Position numbers and translations under genes: made by a program. A DNA stretch of 64,000 nt from CAZAAW01 sp964483325 (GTDB taxonomy: Bacteria; Pseudomonadota; Alphaproteobacteria; Rhizobiales; Kaistiaceae), in the NCBI GenBank assembly GCA_964483325.1, contig CAZAAW010000002.1, positions 124,001 to 188,000 on the forward strand, read 5' to 3'. Of this stretch, positions 1 through 8,247 are shown in pieces. Every line of letters starts with the position of its first letter. Position 1 is the stretch's first letter. The notes beneath the pieces were generated by a model. That model did not search any database and was not told where the DNA came from. It saw nothing but the letters and a program-made list of their open reading frames with translations.

Positions 1-2
1 AA

Positions 3-53
3 TTCGGCGAGCGCGGCTATGACGCCATCGCGCTGCCGACCGCGCCGGGCTAG
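3..53 (+). CDS. 3' end of an unidentified gene, cut by window start
   Basis: An open frame runs from the window edge to a TAG at 51-53 and ends in ERGYDAIALPTAPG. Its stop overlaps the stop of the EVE gene on the other strand by a few bases, the tight convergent packing normal here. Only about 16 residues are visible, so the product cannot be named. Confidence 0.35.
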   Translation, partial: FGERGYDAIALPTAPG

Positions 54-463
54 GCCTTCACGCCCGCCATCTCGCAGACGATCTGCCACTCCTCGTCGGT
101 CACCGGCTGGACGGACAGGCGGGCATTCTTCACCAGCACCATCTCCTTGAGGCGCGGCTCGGCCTTGATCTCGGCTAGCGTCACCGGGCGCTTCACCGGC
201 TTCACGGCGACGAGATCGACGCACTCCCAGGCCGGGTCCTTGGATTCCGGATGCGCCTCGTTCAGCACCTCGACGATGCCGACCACCGCCTTGACGTCGC
301 CGGTGTGGTAGAAGAAGCCGCGCTCGCCCTTCTTCATGGCGCGCATGTGGTTGCGCGCCTGGTAGTTGCGCACGCCGTCCCATTCCTGGCCCTTGGCGCC
401 CGCCTTCGCCTGATCCTCGTAGGACCACACGTCGGGTTCGGATTTGTAGAGCCAATGTGCCAT
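50..463 (-). CDS. EVE domain-containing protein
   Basis: A 137-residue protein that is almost entirely one EVE (PUA/YTH-like) domain. Family hallmarks are visible: the start MAHWLYKSEPDVWSYEDQ, EWDGVRNYQARNHMR near residues 28-42, and GERGFFYHTGDVKAVVGIVEV near 46-66. EVE domains resemble readers of modified bases in RNA or DNA; the substrate of the short stand-alone form is not established. The length is complete for this family. It lies upstream of gpsA on the same strand, 57 bases from the end of that gene's partner block, and may be cotranscribed in the tsaD-gpsA direction. Confidence 0.9.
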   Translation of the reverse strand: MAHWLYKSEPDVWSYEDQAKAGAKGQEWDGVRNYQARNHMRAMKKGERGFFYHTGDVKAVVGIVEVLNEAHPESKDPAWECVDLVAVKPVKRPVTLAEIKAEPRLKEMVLVKNARLSVQPVTDEEWQIVCEMAGVKA

Positions 464-520
464 TGCGCGCCTCCCGCTGGTTCCGCCGGAGCCTAAGGTT
501 TCCCGCCGGCGCCGTCGAGT

Positions 521-1507
521 TCAGTCGGTCTCGCTGCGCAGCGGCCGGTTCATCAGGCTGTCGACCGCCTCCTCGACCGACAGGGCGCGCTCCAGCACGG
601 CGGCAACGGCATCCGTCACCGGCATCGCGATGGCGTCGCGCCGAGCGAGATCGCGGGTGACGGCGGCCGTCGCCACGCCTTCCGCCAGCGCCTCCGGCCG
701 CGGTGCGTCGGCGCCGATGGCGAAGCCGAGGGCGAAATTGCGCGATTGCGGGCCGGAGCAGGTCAGTACGAGGTCGCCGAGGCCGGAAAGGCCCATCAGC
801 GTTTCCGGCCGGGCGCCGGCCTGGTCGGCGAAGCGGCGCAATTCGGCGAAGCCGCGGGCGATCAGCGCCGCCTGGGCGCTGGCGCCGAGCTGGCGCCCGG
901 CAACGATGCCGGCGGCGATCGCCAGGATGTTCTTGAGCGCGCCGCCGAGCTCGACGCCGATGACGTCCGTTTCCGCATAGGGCCGGAAGGTGGGGCCGCC
1001 GAGGATGTGGCAGAGCTCCAGGGCGAGGCCGGCGTTCTCGGCGGCGATCGTCACGGCGGTCGGCAGGCCGCGCGCCACGTCGGCGGCGAATCCCGGCCCC
1101 GACAGCACCGCCACCGCCGCCTGCGGCGCTGTCTCATGGAGGATCTGCGACAGGCGGCGGCCGCTCGCCCGGTCGATGCCTTTGGCGCAGATCACCACCG
1201 GCGTCCCGGGGGCCAGCAGCGGCGCCAGCGAGGCTGCGGCGTCGGCGACGGCCTGTGCCGGGACGGCGAGGAGGACGATCCGGCAGGCCGCCGCCTCGGC
1301 GAGATCGCCGGTGGCGCGGACATGCGGGCTGAGCTCGGCGCCGGGAAGGCGGGCGGGGTTCTCGCCGGCTCGGTTCATCACCGTGACCGCGTCCGGATCG
1401 CGGGCATAGAGCCGGACGCTGCGGCCGGCGCGCCCCGCCACCATGGCCAGCGCCGTGCCCCAGGCGCCGGCGCCGACGATGCCGACCTGCTGCCGCGTCT
1501 CGGTCAT
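521..1507 (-). CDS. gpsA: Glycerol-3-phosphate dehydrogenase [NAD(P)+]
   Basis: Reduces dihydroxyacetone phosphate to sn-glycerol 3-phosphate in the cytoplasm, the entry to phospholipid synthesis. The 328-residue length is normal. The N-terminal Rossmann motif GAGAWGTAL lies at residues 12-20, the CAKGID segment sits in the cofactor domain, and ELGGALKNILAIAAG carries the catalytic lysine at the start of the C-terminal helical domain. The start overlaps the tsaD stop in an ATGA arrangement at 1504-1507, so the two are translationally coupled in that order. Confidence 0.97.
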   Translation of the reverse strand: MTETRQQVGIVGAGAWGTALAMVAGRAGRSVRLYARDPDAVTVMNRAGENPARLPGAELSPHVRATGDLAEAAACRIVLLAVPAQAVADAAASLAPLLAPGTPVVICAKGIDRASGRRLSQILHETAPQAAVAVLSGPGFAADVARGLPTAVTIAAENAGLALELCHILGGPTFRPYAETDVIGVELGGALKNILAIAAGIVAGRQLGASAQAALIARGFAELRRFADQAGARPETLMGLSGLGDLVLTCSGPQSRNFALGFAIGADAPRPEALAEGVATAAVTRDLARRDAIAMPVTDAVAAVLERALSVEEAVDSLMNRPLRSETD

Positions 1508-2652
1508 GCCCGTGCTCCTTTCATGCCGCCGCCGATGCCGGCGATGTCGGCGTCGAGCGGCCAGCGCGGCCGTGCCGCAACCGTGAGGGGATCGGTCCGG
1601 CCCAGCGCCAGCCGCTCGGCGCCGGCCCAGGCGACCATGGCGGCATTGTCGGTGCAGAGCGCCAGCGGCGGTGCGACGAGCCGGAACCCGGCCTCCGCCG
1701 CCGCGGCAGCCAGCACCCCGCGCAGCGCCTGGTTGGCGGCGACGCCGCCGGCGACGACAAGAGCCGGGCCGTCCGGCGCCCCCTCGTCGCGAAAACGCTG
1801 CAGCGCATTGCCGACGCGATCGGCGACGACGTCGCCCACCGCGGCCTGGAAGCCGGCACAGAGATCGGCGATGTCGCGGGCGGCGAGAGGCGCGGCCGCC
1901 TCCGCCGCCTGCCGCACCGCCGTCTTGAGGCCGGAAAAGGAAAAGTCGGCGCCGGGGCGGCCGAGCATCGGCCGCGGCAGGGCGAAGCGCGCCGCATCGC
2001 CGCCGCGCGCCGCCTGCTCGACGGCCGGGCCGCCCGGATAGGGCAGACCGAGCAGCTTCGCGGTCTTGTCGAAAGCCTCGCCGAGGGCGTCGTCGACGGT
2101 CGTGCCGTAGCGGCGGAAGGCACCGACGCCGTCGACGCGCACCAGCTGCGTATGTCCGCCGGACACCAGCAGCAGCAGGTAGGGAAAGGCGATGCCGTCG
2201 GTGAGGCGCGCCGTCAGGGCATGCGCCTCGAGATGGTTGACGGCGACCAGCGGTTTCCGCGTCGCCAGCGCGATCGCCTTGGCGGTGGAGAGGCCGACCA
2301 GCAGTCCGCCGATCAGGCCCGGTCCGGCGGTCGCCGCGACAGCGTCGATGTCCGCGACGGTGGCGCCGGCCTCGGCGAGCGCGCTCGCGATGACCGCATC
2401 GAGCGCCTCGACATGGGCGCGGGCGGCAATCTCCGGGACGACGCCGCCGAAGACGGCATGGGCGTCGACCTGGCTGAGCACGATCGACGACAGGATGCGG
2501 CCTCTGCGGTCGGCGGTTCGCTCGACGAGGGCGGCGGCCGTTTCGTCGCAGCTCGTCTCGATGCCGAGAATGCAGATGGCGGACGGCGTCACGACAGGCA
2601 TGGGCGGTGAGGTCAGGACCCGCTCGGCTTGATTTCCGGCCGTCAGCGACAT
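1504..2652 (-). CDS. tsaD: tRNA N6-threonylcarbamoyladenosine transferase TsaD
   Basis: Transfers the threonylcarbamoyl group to A37 of ANN-decoding tRNAs with TsaB and TsaE. The metal-binding HxxxH is present as NHLEAHAL (His140 and His144), and the ASKHA-fold N-terminus reads LGIETSCDETAAALVE. At 382 residues it is slightly long because of an N-terminal extension. A start at Met18 (base 2601), closer to the conserved domain, is equally possible. It is divergent from hemC across an 82-bp spacer and overlaps gpsA by four bases. Confidence 0.96.
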   Translation of the reverse strand: MSLTAGNQAERVLTSPPMPVVTPSAICILGIETSCDETAAALVERTADRRGRILSSIVLSQVDAHAVFGGVVPEIAARAHVEALDAVIASALAEAGATVADIDAVAATAGPGLIGGLLVGLSTAKAIALATRKPLVAVNHLEAHALTARLTDGIAFPYLLLLVSGGHTQLVRVDGVGAFRRYGTTVDDALGEAFDKTAKLLGLPYPGGPAVEQAARGGDAARFALPRPMLGRPGADFSFSGLKTAVRQAAEAAAPLAARDIADLCAGFQAAVGDVVADRVGNALQRFRDEGAPDGPALVVAGGVAANQALRGVLAAAAAEAGFRLVAPPLALCTDNAAMVAWAGAERLALGRTDPLTVAARPRWPLDADIAGIGGGMKGARA

Positions 2653-2662
2653 GCTGACCAGC

Positions 2663-2690
2663 TTGCGCCCCGGCCGTCAGCCCCTATAAG
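2663..2690 (+). promoter_or_regulatory. Putative promoter of the hem operon
   Basis: TTGCGC at 2663-2668 and TATAAG at 2685-2690 are separated by 16 bp in the tsaD/hemC divergent spacer, facing hemC. The -10 sequence matches the one upstream of argG. It is read from sequence only; no start site is known. Confidence 0.45.
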
Positions 2691-2734
2691 CGGCCCCAGA
2701 CCGGCATGACGCCCTAACACCTGGACCGATATCG

Positions 2735-3661
2735 TTGCAAACGGGACCACTCCGGATCGGCACGCGCGGCAGCGCGCTGGCGCTGGCGCAGGCACGCGAG
2801 ACCGCGTCCCGGCTGATCGCCGCCCACGGCCTTGCCGAGACCGATATCAGCATCGTCACCATCACCACCACCGGCGATGCCATTCGCGACCGGCCGCTCT
2901 CGGAAGCCGGCGGCAAAGGGCTCTTCACCAAGGAGATCGAAGAGGCGCTGCTGGATGGCCGCATCGATCTCGCCGTCCATTCCGGCAAGGACATGCCGAC
3001 CTGGCTGCCGCCGGGCCTCGTCCTGACGGCGTTCCTGCCGCGCCAGGACGTGCGCGACGTCTTCCTGAGCCTCAAGGCGAAGACGCTGTTCGATCTTCCC
3101 GAGGGCGCCGTGCTCGGCACGTCGTCGCTGCGCCGCAAGGCGCTGGCGCTGCGCCTGCGCCCCGACCTGCAGGTGGTGAATTTCCGCGGCAATGTCGAGA
3201 CGCGGCTGCGCAAGCTTGCCGACGGCGTCGCCGATGCGACGATGCTTGCCGCCGCCGGGCTGAACCGGCTCGGCATCGCCGACCGCGCCACGAGCTTCCT
3301 GCCGGAGGACAGCTTCGTCCCGGCCGTGTCGCAGGGCGCCATTGCGCTGGAGACGCGGGGGGATGCCGGCGAGATCCGCGCCCTGCTGGAGCCGCTGAAC
3401 GATCCGGCGACGGCCGTCTGCGTCGCGGCCGAGCGCGCCTTCCTGGCGGCGCTGGACGGCTCCTGCCGGACGCCGATCGGCGGCCTCGCCCGCCTTGACG
3501 GCGACAGGCTCGCCTTCCACGGCATCATCGTGACGCCGGATGGGCGCCAGGCGCATGAGACGACCCGCGACGGCCCGGCGCGCGACGCCGTGGCGCTCGG
3601 CCGCGATGCCGGCGAGGAGCTGCTGCGCCGCGGCGGGCCGGATTTCTTTACCGCGGTCTGA
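2735..3661 (+). CDS. hemC: Porphobilinogen deaminase (hydroxymethylbilane synthase)
   Basis: Polymerises four porphobilinogens to hydroxymethylbilane in heme synthesis. The 308 residues begin at a TTG codon, which places the conserved PLRIGTRGSALALAQA at the very N-terminus; no in-frame ATG is suitably placed. Further signatures are SGKDMPTWLPPG, GTSSLRRKALALRL and FRGNVETRLRKL. The cofactor-attachment cysteine is Cys244 in DGSCRTPIGG. It is the first gene of the hemC-hemD-mitofilin-hemY run; hemD starts 5 bases after its stop. Confidence 0.97.
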   Translation: MQTGPLRIGTRGSALALAQARETASRLIAAHGLAETDISIVTITTTGDAIRDRPLSEAGGKGLFTKEIEEALLDGRIDLAVHSGKDMPTWLPPGLVLTAFLPRQDVRDVFLSLKAKTLFDLPEGAVLGTSSLRRKALALRLRPDLQVVNFRGNVETRLRKLADGVADATMLAAAGLNRLGIADRATSFLPEDSFVPAVSQGAIALETRGDAGEIRALLEPLNDPATAVCVAAERAFLAALDGSCRTPIGGLARLDGDRLAFHGIIVTPDGRQAHETTRDGPARDAVALGRDAGEELLRRGGPDFFTAV

Positions 3662-3666
3662 CGCCG

Positions 3667-4383
3667 ATGCGGCTGTGGGTGGCCCGGCCCGAGCCTGACG
3701 CGGCGCGCACCGCCGAACGCCTCAGCGCGCGCGGCCACGTGCCGCTGGTAGCACCGCTGATGCGGACGGAATTGCTGCCCTTCGCGCTGCCGCCGGACCC
3801 GCAGGCCCTGCTGCTCACCAGCCGCAATGCCGTGCGGGCGCTCCAGGCTGCCGCCGTGCCGGCCGGCTGGAGGAAGCTGCCGGTCTTCGCCGTTGGCGAC
3901 GGCACCGCGGCCGCGGCGCGCGACGCCGGCTTCGCGGAGGTGCATTCGGCGCGCGGCACCGGTGCTGATCTCGCCGTGCTTGTGGCGGCATCGCTGCCGG
4001 CGAGCGGCGGCGCTTTCTTCTATCCGGCGGCCGAGAAGCGCTCGCCGCGGGTCGAGGCGGACCTCGCGGCGGCCGGTTACGATGTCGAGACCGCTATCGC
4101 CTATCGCATGGTGCCGGAGCCGGAGCTGCCGCCGGCGGCGGCGCAGGCGCTGCGCCGCGGCGACCTGGACGGCATCGTCCTGACCAGCCCGCGCCTGGCG
4201 GCAACATGCCGCGACCTCGTGCTCAAGGCCGATCTCGCCATGGCGCTCGGCGGCGTGCACGCCTATGTCCTGTCGGAAGCGGTAGCGGCGCAATTGGCCG
4301 ATTTGCCCTTCGCCGGCGTTGATACGGCGGAGCGGCCGGATGAAGAGAGCCTTATGGCGCTGGTCGGCGATGCGGAGACGTAG
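3667..4383 (+). CDS. hemD: Uroporphyrinogen-III synthase
   Basis: Closes hydroxymethylbilane with D-ring inversion to uroporphyrinogen III. This family is poorly conserved, and the call rests on fold-typical segments (N-terminal MRLWVARPEPDAARTAERL, LLLTSRNAVRALQ, FYPAAEKRSPRVEADL, IVLTSPRLAATC) and on its place directly after hemC. The 238-residue length is normal. It is followed after about 40 bases by the mitofilin-like gene. Confidence 0.92.
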   Translation: MRLWVARPEPDAARTAERLSARGHVPLVAPLMRTELLPFALPPDPQALLLTSRNAVRALQAAAVPAGWRKLPVFAVGDGTAAAARDAGFAEVHSARGTGADLAVLVAASLPASGGAFFYPAAEKRSPRVEADLAAAGYDVETAIAYRMVPEPELPPAAAQALRRGDLDGIVLTSPRLAATCRDLVLKADLAMALGGVHAYVLSEAVAAQLADLPFAGVDTAERPDEESLMALVGDAET

Positions 4384-4424
4384 GCACTTTCGTCAGGAGT
4401 TGGCCCTAGGCTGACGGCCGGAAG

Positions 4425-5786
4425 GTGTCGGACGGGCAAGATGAGGGCGTCCAGATGGCCGGGGAAGACAGTCGTCCTGAAGGCGCAGCGGGCGCCAAGC
4501 GCCCGGGCCGTCCGGCGCCGCCGGTGATCGATCTGCCGGCGCAGCGCGTCGAGCCTTCGCCCTCTGCGGCAAAGCCCGACGAGGCGGCCAAGCCGGCCCA
4601 GGATAGGCCTGCTCAGGACAAGCCGGCCCAGACGGAAAGCCGCCCCGCCGGCCGCGCCGAAACGACAGCGGAGCGTCCGACGCCGCCTTCGGCTTCGCCG
4701 CCGCGGCGCCGGAGCGGCATCCTCGGCTTCCTGGCCGCGGCACTGATCGGCGCCCTTCTGGCGCTCGCCATCGGCTATGGTCTCCAGGCCGGGGGATTGC
4801 TGCCATCGCCGGGCCTGTCGACGGCGACCACGGCGCTCGGCGAAGCACGCAAGGCTGCGGCCGATCTTACCGCGCTGTCCGCCACGGTCCCGGATACGGC
4901 GCCGCTCGCGGCGCGTCTCGACGATCTGGCGCAGAAGCTGGCGCGCCTCGAGGCAACGAGTGTCGAGCTCCGGCAGGGGGCGGCGGATGCCGAGGCCGGC
5001 CGCAGCCGCCTCGACAGCCTTGCCGCCGATATAGACACCCTGCGGCAGCAGCTCGCGGCCTTGCCGGCCGCGCCGCCGGCAGCAGGCGGTGACGCGCCAT
5101 CCACGCCGGGCCTGGCGGCGCTGGAACAGCGCATCGCGGCGCTCGAAGGCCGCAGCGCGGTGCCGGCAGCGCCGGTCGACATGCAGCCCGTGCAGGACGC
5201 GGTGGCGCGGCTGCAGGCCGAGGTCAATGATCTCACCAGCCGGGTGGACGGCCTTGCCGGTCTCGGCAACCGCCAGACGCAGATGCAGACGGCGGCTCTG
5301 GCGATGGGCTTTTCCGCGCTGCGCACCGCTGCCGAGCGCGGCGAGCCGATCGGCAGCGAACTGCAGATGCTCGGCCAGCTCGGCGCCGATGCCAAGGATT
5401 TGGCGGCGCTGCAGCAGCTGGCGGATGGGGCGCCGACCGTCGCCAGCCTTCAGGCGCAGTTACCGGCCGTGGCCGAGGCGGTGCTGGCGGCCGGAGCGGC
5501 GACGCGCGACGAAGGCGGGTTCTTCTCGCGCCTGTGGGGCAATGCCAGCTCGCTGGTGACGATCACGCCGACCGAGCCGGTCGAAGGCGACAGCGTGCCG
5601 GCGATCCTGTCGCGCATGCAGGCGCGGGTGAAGGCCGGCGATCTGGCCGGCGCTCTGGCCGAGCGGCAGGCGCTGCCGGAGGCGGCCGCCGCTGCCTCGG
5701 CCGACTGGGCTGCCGCGGCGGGCCGGCGCGTCGACCTCGACCGCGCCATTGCCGAGGTAATGGCAGCGCCGGGGGCCTCCGACTGA
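4425..5786 (+). CDS. Mitofilin/Mic60-like inner-membrane protein
   Basis: A 453-residue protein with a disordered Pro/Ala/Lys-rich cytoplasmic N-terminus (about 1-95), one transmembrane helix (about 98-120), a long Ala/Leu-rich coiled coil (about 130-300) and a C-terminal helical region (MGFSALRTAAERGEPI onward). This layout and the position between hemD and hemY match the alphaproteobacterial Mic60/mitofilin homologues (COG4223 type), linked to intracytoplasmic membrane shaping and contact-site formation. The GTG at 4425 and the ATG at 4455 are both possible starts. The stop lies 2 bases before the hemY start. Sequence identity in this family is low, so the call depends on architecture and synteny. 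Confidence 0.8.
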   Translation: MSDGQDEGVQMAGEDSRPEGAAGAKRPGRPAPPVIDLPAQRVEPSPSAAKPDEAAKPAQDRPAQDKPAQTESRPAGRAETTAERPTPPSASPPRRRSGILGFLAAALIGALLALAIGYGLQAGGLLPSPGLSTATTALGEARKAAADLTALSATVPDTAPLAARLDDLAQKLARLEATSVELRQGAADAEAGRSRLDSLAADIDTLRQQLAALPAAPPAAGGDAPSTPGLAALEQRIAALEGRSAVPAAPVDMQPVQDAVARLQAEVNDLTSRVDGLAGLGNRQTQMQTAALAMGFSALRTAAERGEPIGSELQMLGQLGADAKDLAALQQLADGAPTVASLQAQLPAVAEAVLAAGAATRDEGGFFSRLWGNASSLVTITPTEPVEGDSVPAILSRMQARVKAGDLAGALAERQALPEAAAAASADWAAAAGRRVDLDRAIAEVMAAPGASD

Positions 5787-5788
5787 TC

Positions 5789-7426
5789 ATGGTCCGCATT
5801 CTCTTCTACGTCGTCCTCGTCTTCGCCATCGCGGCGGGATTCGCCTGGCTGGCCGACCATCCCGGCTCGCTGACCCTCGCCTTTGCCGGCTACGAGATCC
5901 GCACCAGCGTCCTCGTCGCGGCCATCCTGCTGCTGCTGGCGCTGCTGCTGCTCGGGCTCGTCTGGCTGGTCCTGCGCGGCCTGTGGCGGTCGCCGCGGCT
6001 GTTCGGCTCCTATGTCGCCGGGCGGCGCCGCGACCGCGGCTACCGCGCCCTGTCGCGCGGGCTCATTGCCATCGGCACCGGCGACCGCGCCGCTGCCGAA
6101 CGCTTCGCGGCGGAGTCGCGCCGCCTGCTGCAGCGCGAGCCGCTGACGCTGCTGCTGGCCGCCCAGGCGGCGCAGCTCGCCGGCGACGGCGATGCGGCGC
6201 GTTCGGCCTTCGAGGCGATGCTGGCCGATGGCGAGACGCGCATTCTCGGCCTGCGCGGCCTGTTCGTCGAAGCGCGCCGGCGCGGCGACCTGGCGGCGGC
6301 ACGGCATTTCGCCGAGCGCGCCATGAACGAGCGCCCCGGCGTCGGCTGGGCCGGCGTCGCGCTGCTCGATTTCCAGTCGGCGGACGGGGACTGGGCCGGG
6401 GCGCTCAAGACGCTGGCCGCCAATGCCGAGGCGAAGGTGGTCAGCAAACCGGCGGCGCAGCGCCTCGAGGCGGTGCTGCTGACCGCCCGGGCCATGGAGC
6501 TGGAGGGCAGCCAGCCGGAGAGCGCCCGCGATCTTGCCTTTGAGGCGCACCGGCTGGCGCCGGAACTTGTGCCGGCGGCGGTGCTGGCAAGCCGCCTCGC
6601 CAGCCGGCTCGGCGATATCCGCCGCGCCTCCAAGATCATCGAGACGACCTGGAAGATCGAGCCGCATCCCGACCTTGCCGCCGCCTATACCGCCGTACGC
6701 CCCGGCGACGGCGTCCGCGACCGGCTGAAGCGCATCCGGGCGCTGACGCGGCTGCGCGCCAACCATCGCGAGGGCTCCTTTGCGCTGGCGCGCGCCGCCA
6801 TCGACGCGGCCGACTGGCCGCTGGCGCGCGAGAGCCTTTCCGGGCTTGTTGCCGCCGGGCCGACGGAACGCGCCTGCCTGCTGATGGCAGAGATCGAGGA
6901 GCGCGAGCATGCCGATATCGGCCGCGCCCGCGACTGGCTGGCGCGCGCCGTCACGGCGCCGCGTGATCCGGCCTGGATCGCCGACGGGGTGGTGTTCGAC
7001 CGCTGGGCGCCGGTGTCGCCGGTCTCGGGGCGCCTCGACGCCTTCGAATGGAAGGTGCCGGATGAGCGTCTGATCAGCCGTCGCGCCGATATCGAGGCCG
7101 CTGTCGGCCGCCTCGGCGGTGCTGCCGCTGCCGCGCCTGCCGCGGCGCCGGCGATCGAGCATGAGCCTGCACCGGCCCAGCTGGAAGCCGCTCCTGTCAA
7201 AGTCTCCCCGGCTGCGGCAGAGGCGTCCGCGGCACCGGCGCCGGAACCGCCGATTGCGGCGGGTGATGCGGCGAAGCCAGAACCGCCGGCAAGCGAGCCG
7301 AGACCTGCCGATCTTGCCGGCAGCACCGCGCCGGAAGACGCGCGGCTGCCGCGCCAGCCCGACGATCCCGGCCCCGATCCGGATCCGCTGGAGCCGGCGG
7401 CGAAGAGCTTCCGTCCCTTCTTCTGA
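5789..7426 (+). CDS. hemY: HemY-type heme biosynthesis-associated TPR protein
   Basis: This is the proteobacterial HemY (HemY_N plus TPR), not protoporphyrinogen oxidase. The ATG at 5789 gives 545 residues. An N-terminal membrane segment (MVRILFYVVLVFAIAAGFAW) and a second hydrophobic helix near residues 43-66 are followed by helical repeats typical of TPRs. A low-complexity Pro/Ala tail runs from about residue 450. Its exact role is unsettled; it tracks with the hem operon and may organise heme enzymes at the membrane. Reading frames that extend further upstream run into the mitofilin gene and are not used. Confidence 0.93.
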   Translation: MVRILFYVVLVFAIAAGFAWLADHPGSLTLAFAGYEIRTSVLVAAILLLLALLLLGLVWLVLRGLWRSPRLFGSYVAGRRRDRGYRALSRGLIAIGTGDRAAAERFAAESRRLLQREPLTLLLAAQAAQLAGDGDAARSAFEAMLADGETRILGLRGLFVEARRRGDLAAARHFAERAMNERPGVGWAGVALLDFQSADGDWAGALKTLAANAEAKVVSKPAAQRLEAVLLTARAMELEGSQPESARDLAFEAHRLAPELVPAAVLASRLASRLGDIRRASKIIETTWKIEPHPDLAAAYTAVRPGDGVRDRLKRIRALTRLRANHREGSFALARAAIDAADWPLARESLSGLVAAGPTERACLLMAEIEEREHADIGRARDWLARAVTAPRDPAWIADGVVFDRWAPVSPVSGRLDAFEWKVPDERLISRRADIEAAVGRLGGAAAAAPAAAPAIEHEPAPAQLEAAPVKVSPAAAEASAAPAPEPPIAAGDAAKPEPPASEPRPADLAGSTAPEDARLPRQPDDPGPDPDPLEPAAKSFRPFF

Positions 7427-7489
7427 GCGGGCGCCGGAACTCGCCGGCGGTCCGCAGCGTTGCCGGGCCGACGCTTACGGGTTGCCTCC

Positions 7490-8113
7490 ATGCTCGACAT
7501 CACTGCCACGCCGCGCCCGGCCAGCCTTGAAGACGCGCGCCTGAGCGCCGCGCAGTGCCGACGCTGCGACCTCTACCGCAACGCGACGCAGACGGTTTTC
7601 GGCGAAGGTCCGGAGCGCGCCCGGGTGATGCTGGTCGGCGAGCAGCCCGGCGACCAGGAAGACCGGCAGGGGCATCCCTTCGTCGGACCGGCGGGGCGAT
7701 TGCTGCGCCAGGCCATGGCGGAGGCCGGGCTCGACATGGCGGCCGTCTACGTCACCAACGCCGTCAAGCATTTCAAGAACGAGCCGCGCGGCAAGAGACG
7801 CCTGCACAAGCGTCCCGATGCCGGCGAGATCGAGGCCTGCCGCTGGTGGCTGGAGGCGGAGCGGACCTTCGTGCGGCCGAAGCTGATCGTGGCGCTCGGC
7901 GCGACGGCGATCCGCGGCGTGCTCGGCAAGGCGCAGCCGGTCGGCAGCCTGCGCGGCACGGTCCAGCCGCTCGCCGACGGCAGCCGCCTGTTCGTCACCA
8001 TCCACCCTTCGGCGCTGCTGCGCCTGCGCGCCTCCGGCGACTATTCGCAGGAATACAGACGCTTCGTCGGCGACCTGCGCCAGGTGGCGGACCTGGCGCG
8101 CAACCTGCCGTAG
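7490..8113 (+). CDS. UdgX-type uracil-DNA glycosylase
   Basis: A 207-residue uracil-DNA glycosylase of the family 4/UdgX group. GEQPGDQEDRQGHPFVGPAG occupies residues 50-69, and the UdgX-specific insertion reads KRRLHK at 102-107, with His106 where mycobacterial UdgX has the histidine that links covalently to the abasic sugar. The C-terminal motif is IHPSALLR. Cys23, Cys26 and a cysteine in EACRWW are visible; His94 (VKHFK) stands where family 4 enzymes have a further cluster cysteine. The ATG at 7490 is preferred over a TTG at 7460 by comparison with the family N-terminus. It is a stand-alone gene, not fused to a radical-SAM partner. Confidence 0.9.
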   Translation: MLDITATPRPASLEDARLSAAQCRRCDLYRNATQTVFGEGPERARVMLVGEQPGDQEDRQGHPFVGPAGRLLRQAMAEAGLDMAAVYVTNAVKHFKNEPRGKRRLHKRPDAGEIEACRWWLEAERTFVRPKLIVALGATAIRGVLGKAQPVGSLRGTVQPLADGSRLFVTIHPSALLRLRASGDYSQEYRRFVGDLRQVADLARNLP

Positions 8114-8163
8114 GGCGGGCCTGCGCCGACAGGCGCTCGTAGGCTTCGCCGCGCCCACGCTAC
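8110..8163. repeat. Dispersed GTAGGGYGGGC-type repeat, degenerate copy
   Basis: GTAGGGCGGGC at the left end and GCGCCCACGCTAC at the right end frame a GC-rich spacer, directly after the udgX stop and before the argG promoter. Better copies of the same pattern lie at 19794-19889 and 44910-44995. Confidence 0.55.
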
Positions 8164-8184
8164 AGGCGCAATAGAACCCTGTCC

Positions 8185-8213
8185 TTGGCAGTCCCGGCGC
8201 CGCCCCCTATAAG
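8185..8213 (+). promoter_or_regulatory. Probable argG promoter
   Basis: TTGGCA at 8185-8190 and TATAAG at 8208-8213 with a 17-bp spacer, 35 bases ahead of the argG start. This is the best housekeeping-sigma promoter match in the window. It also explains why an upstream extension of the argG frame starting at this TTG is not coding. Confidence 0.65.
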
Positions 8214-8247
8214 CCGGGCCGACAATCCTGCCTTTCCGGAGCCTCCC

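Noticed and set aside
746..2041. Long plus-strand frame opposite gpsA and tsaD (and similar long frames opposite ffh, typA, hrpB, leuC, MBOAT and the caspase operon)
   Set aside because: They are antisense shadows of strongly conserved genes; their products are Arg/Ala/Gly/Asp-rich with no recognisable domain, as expected from high GC at third positions.
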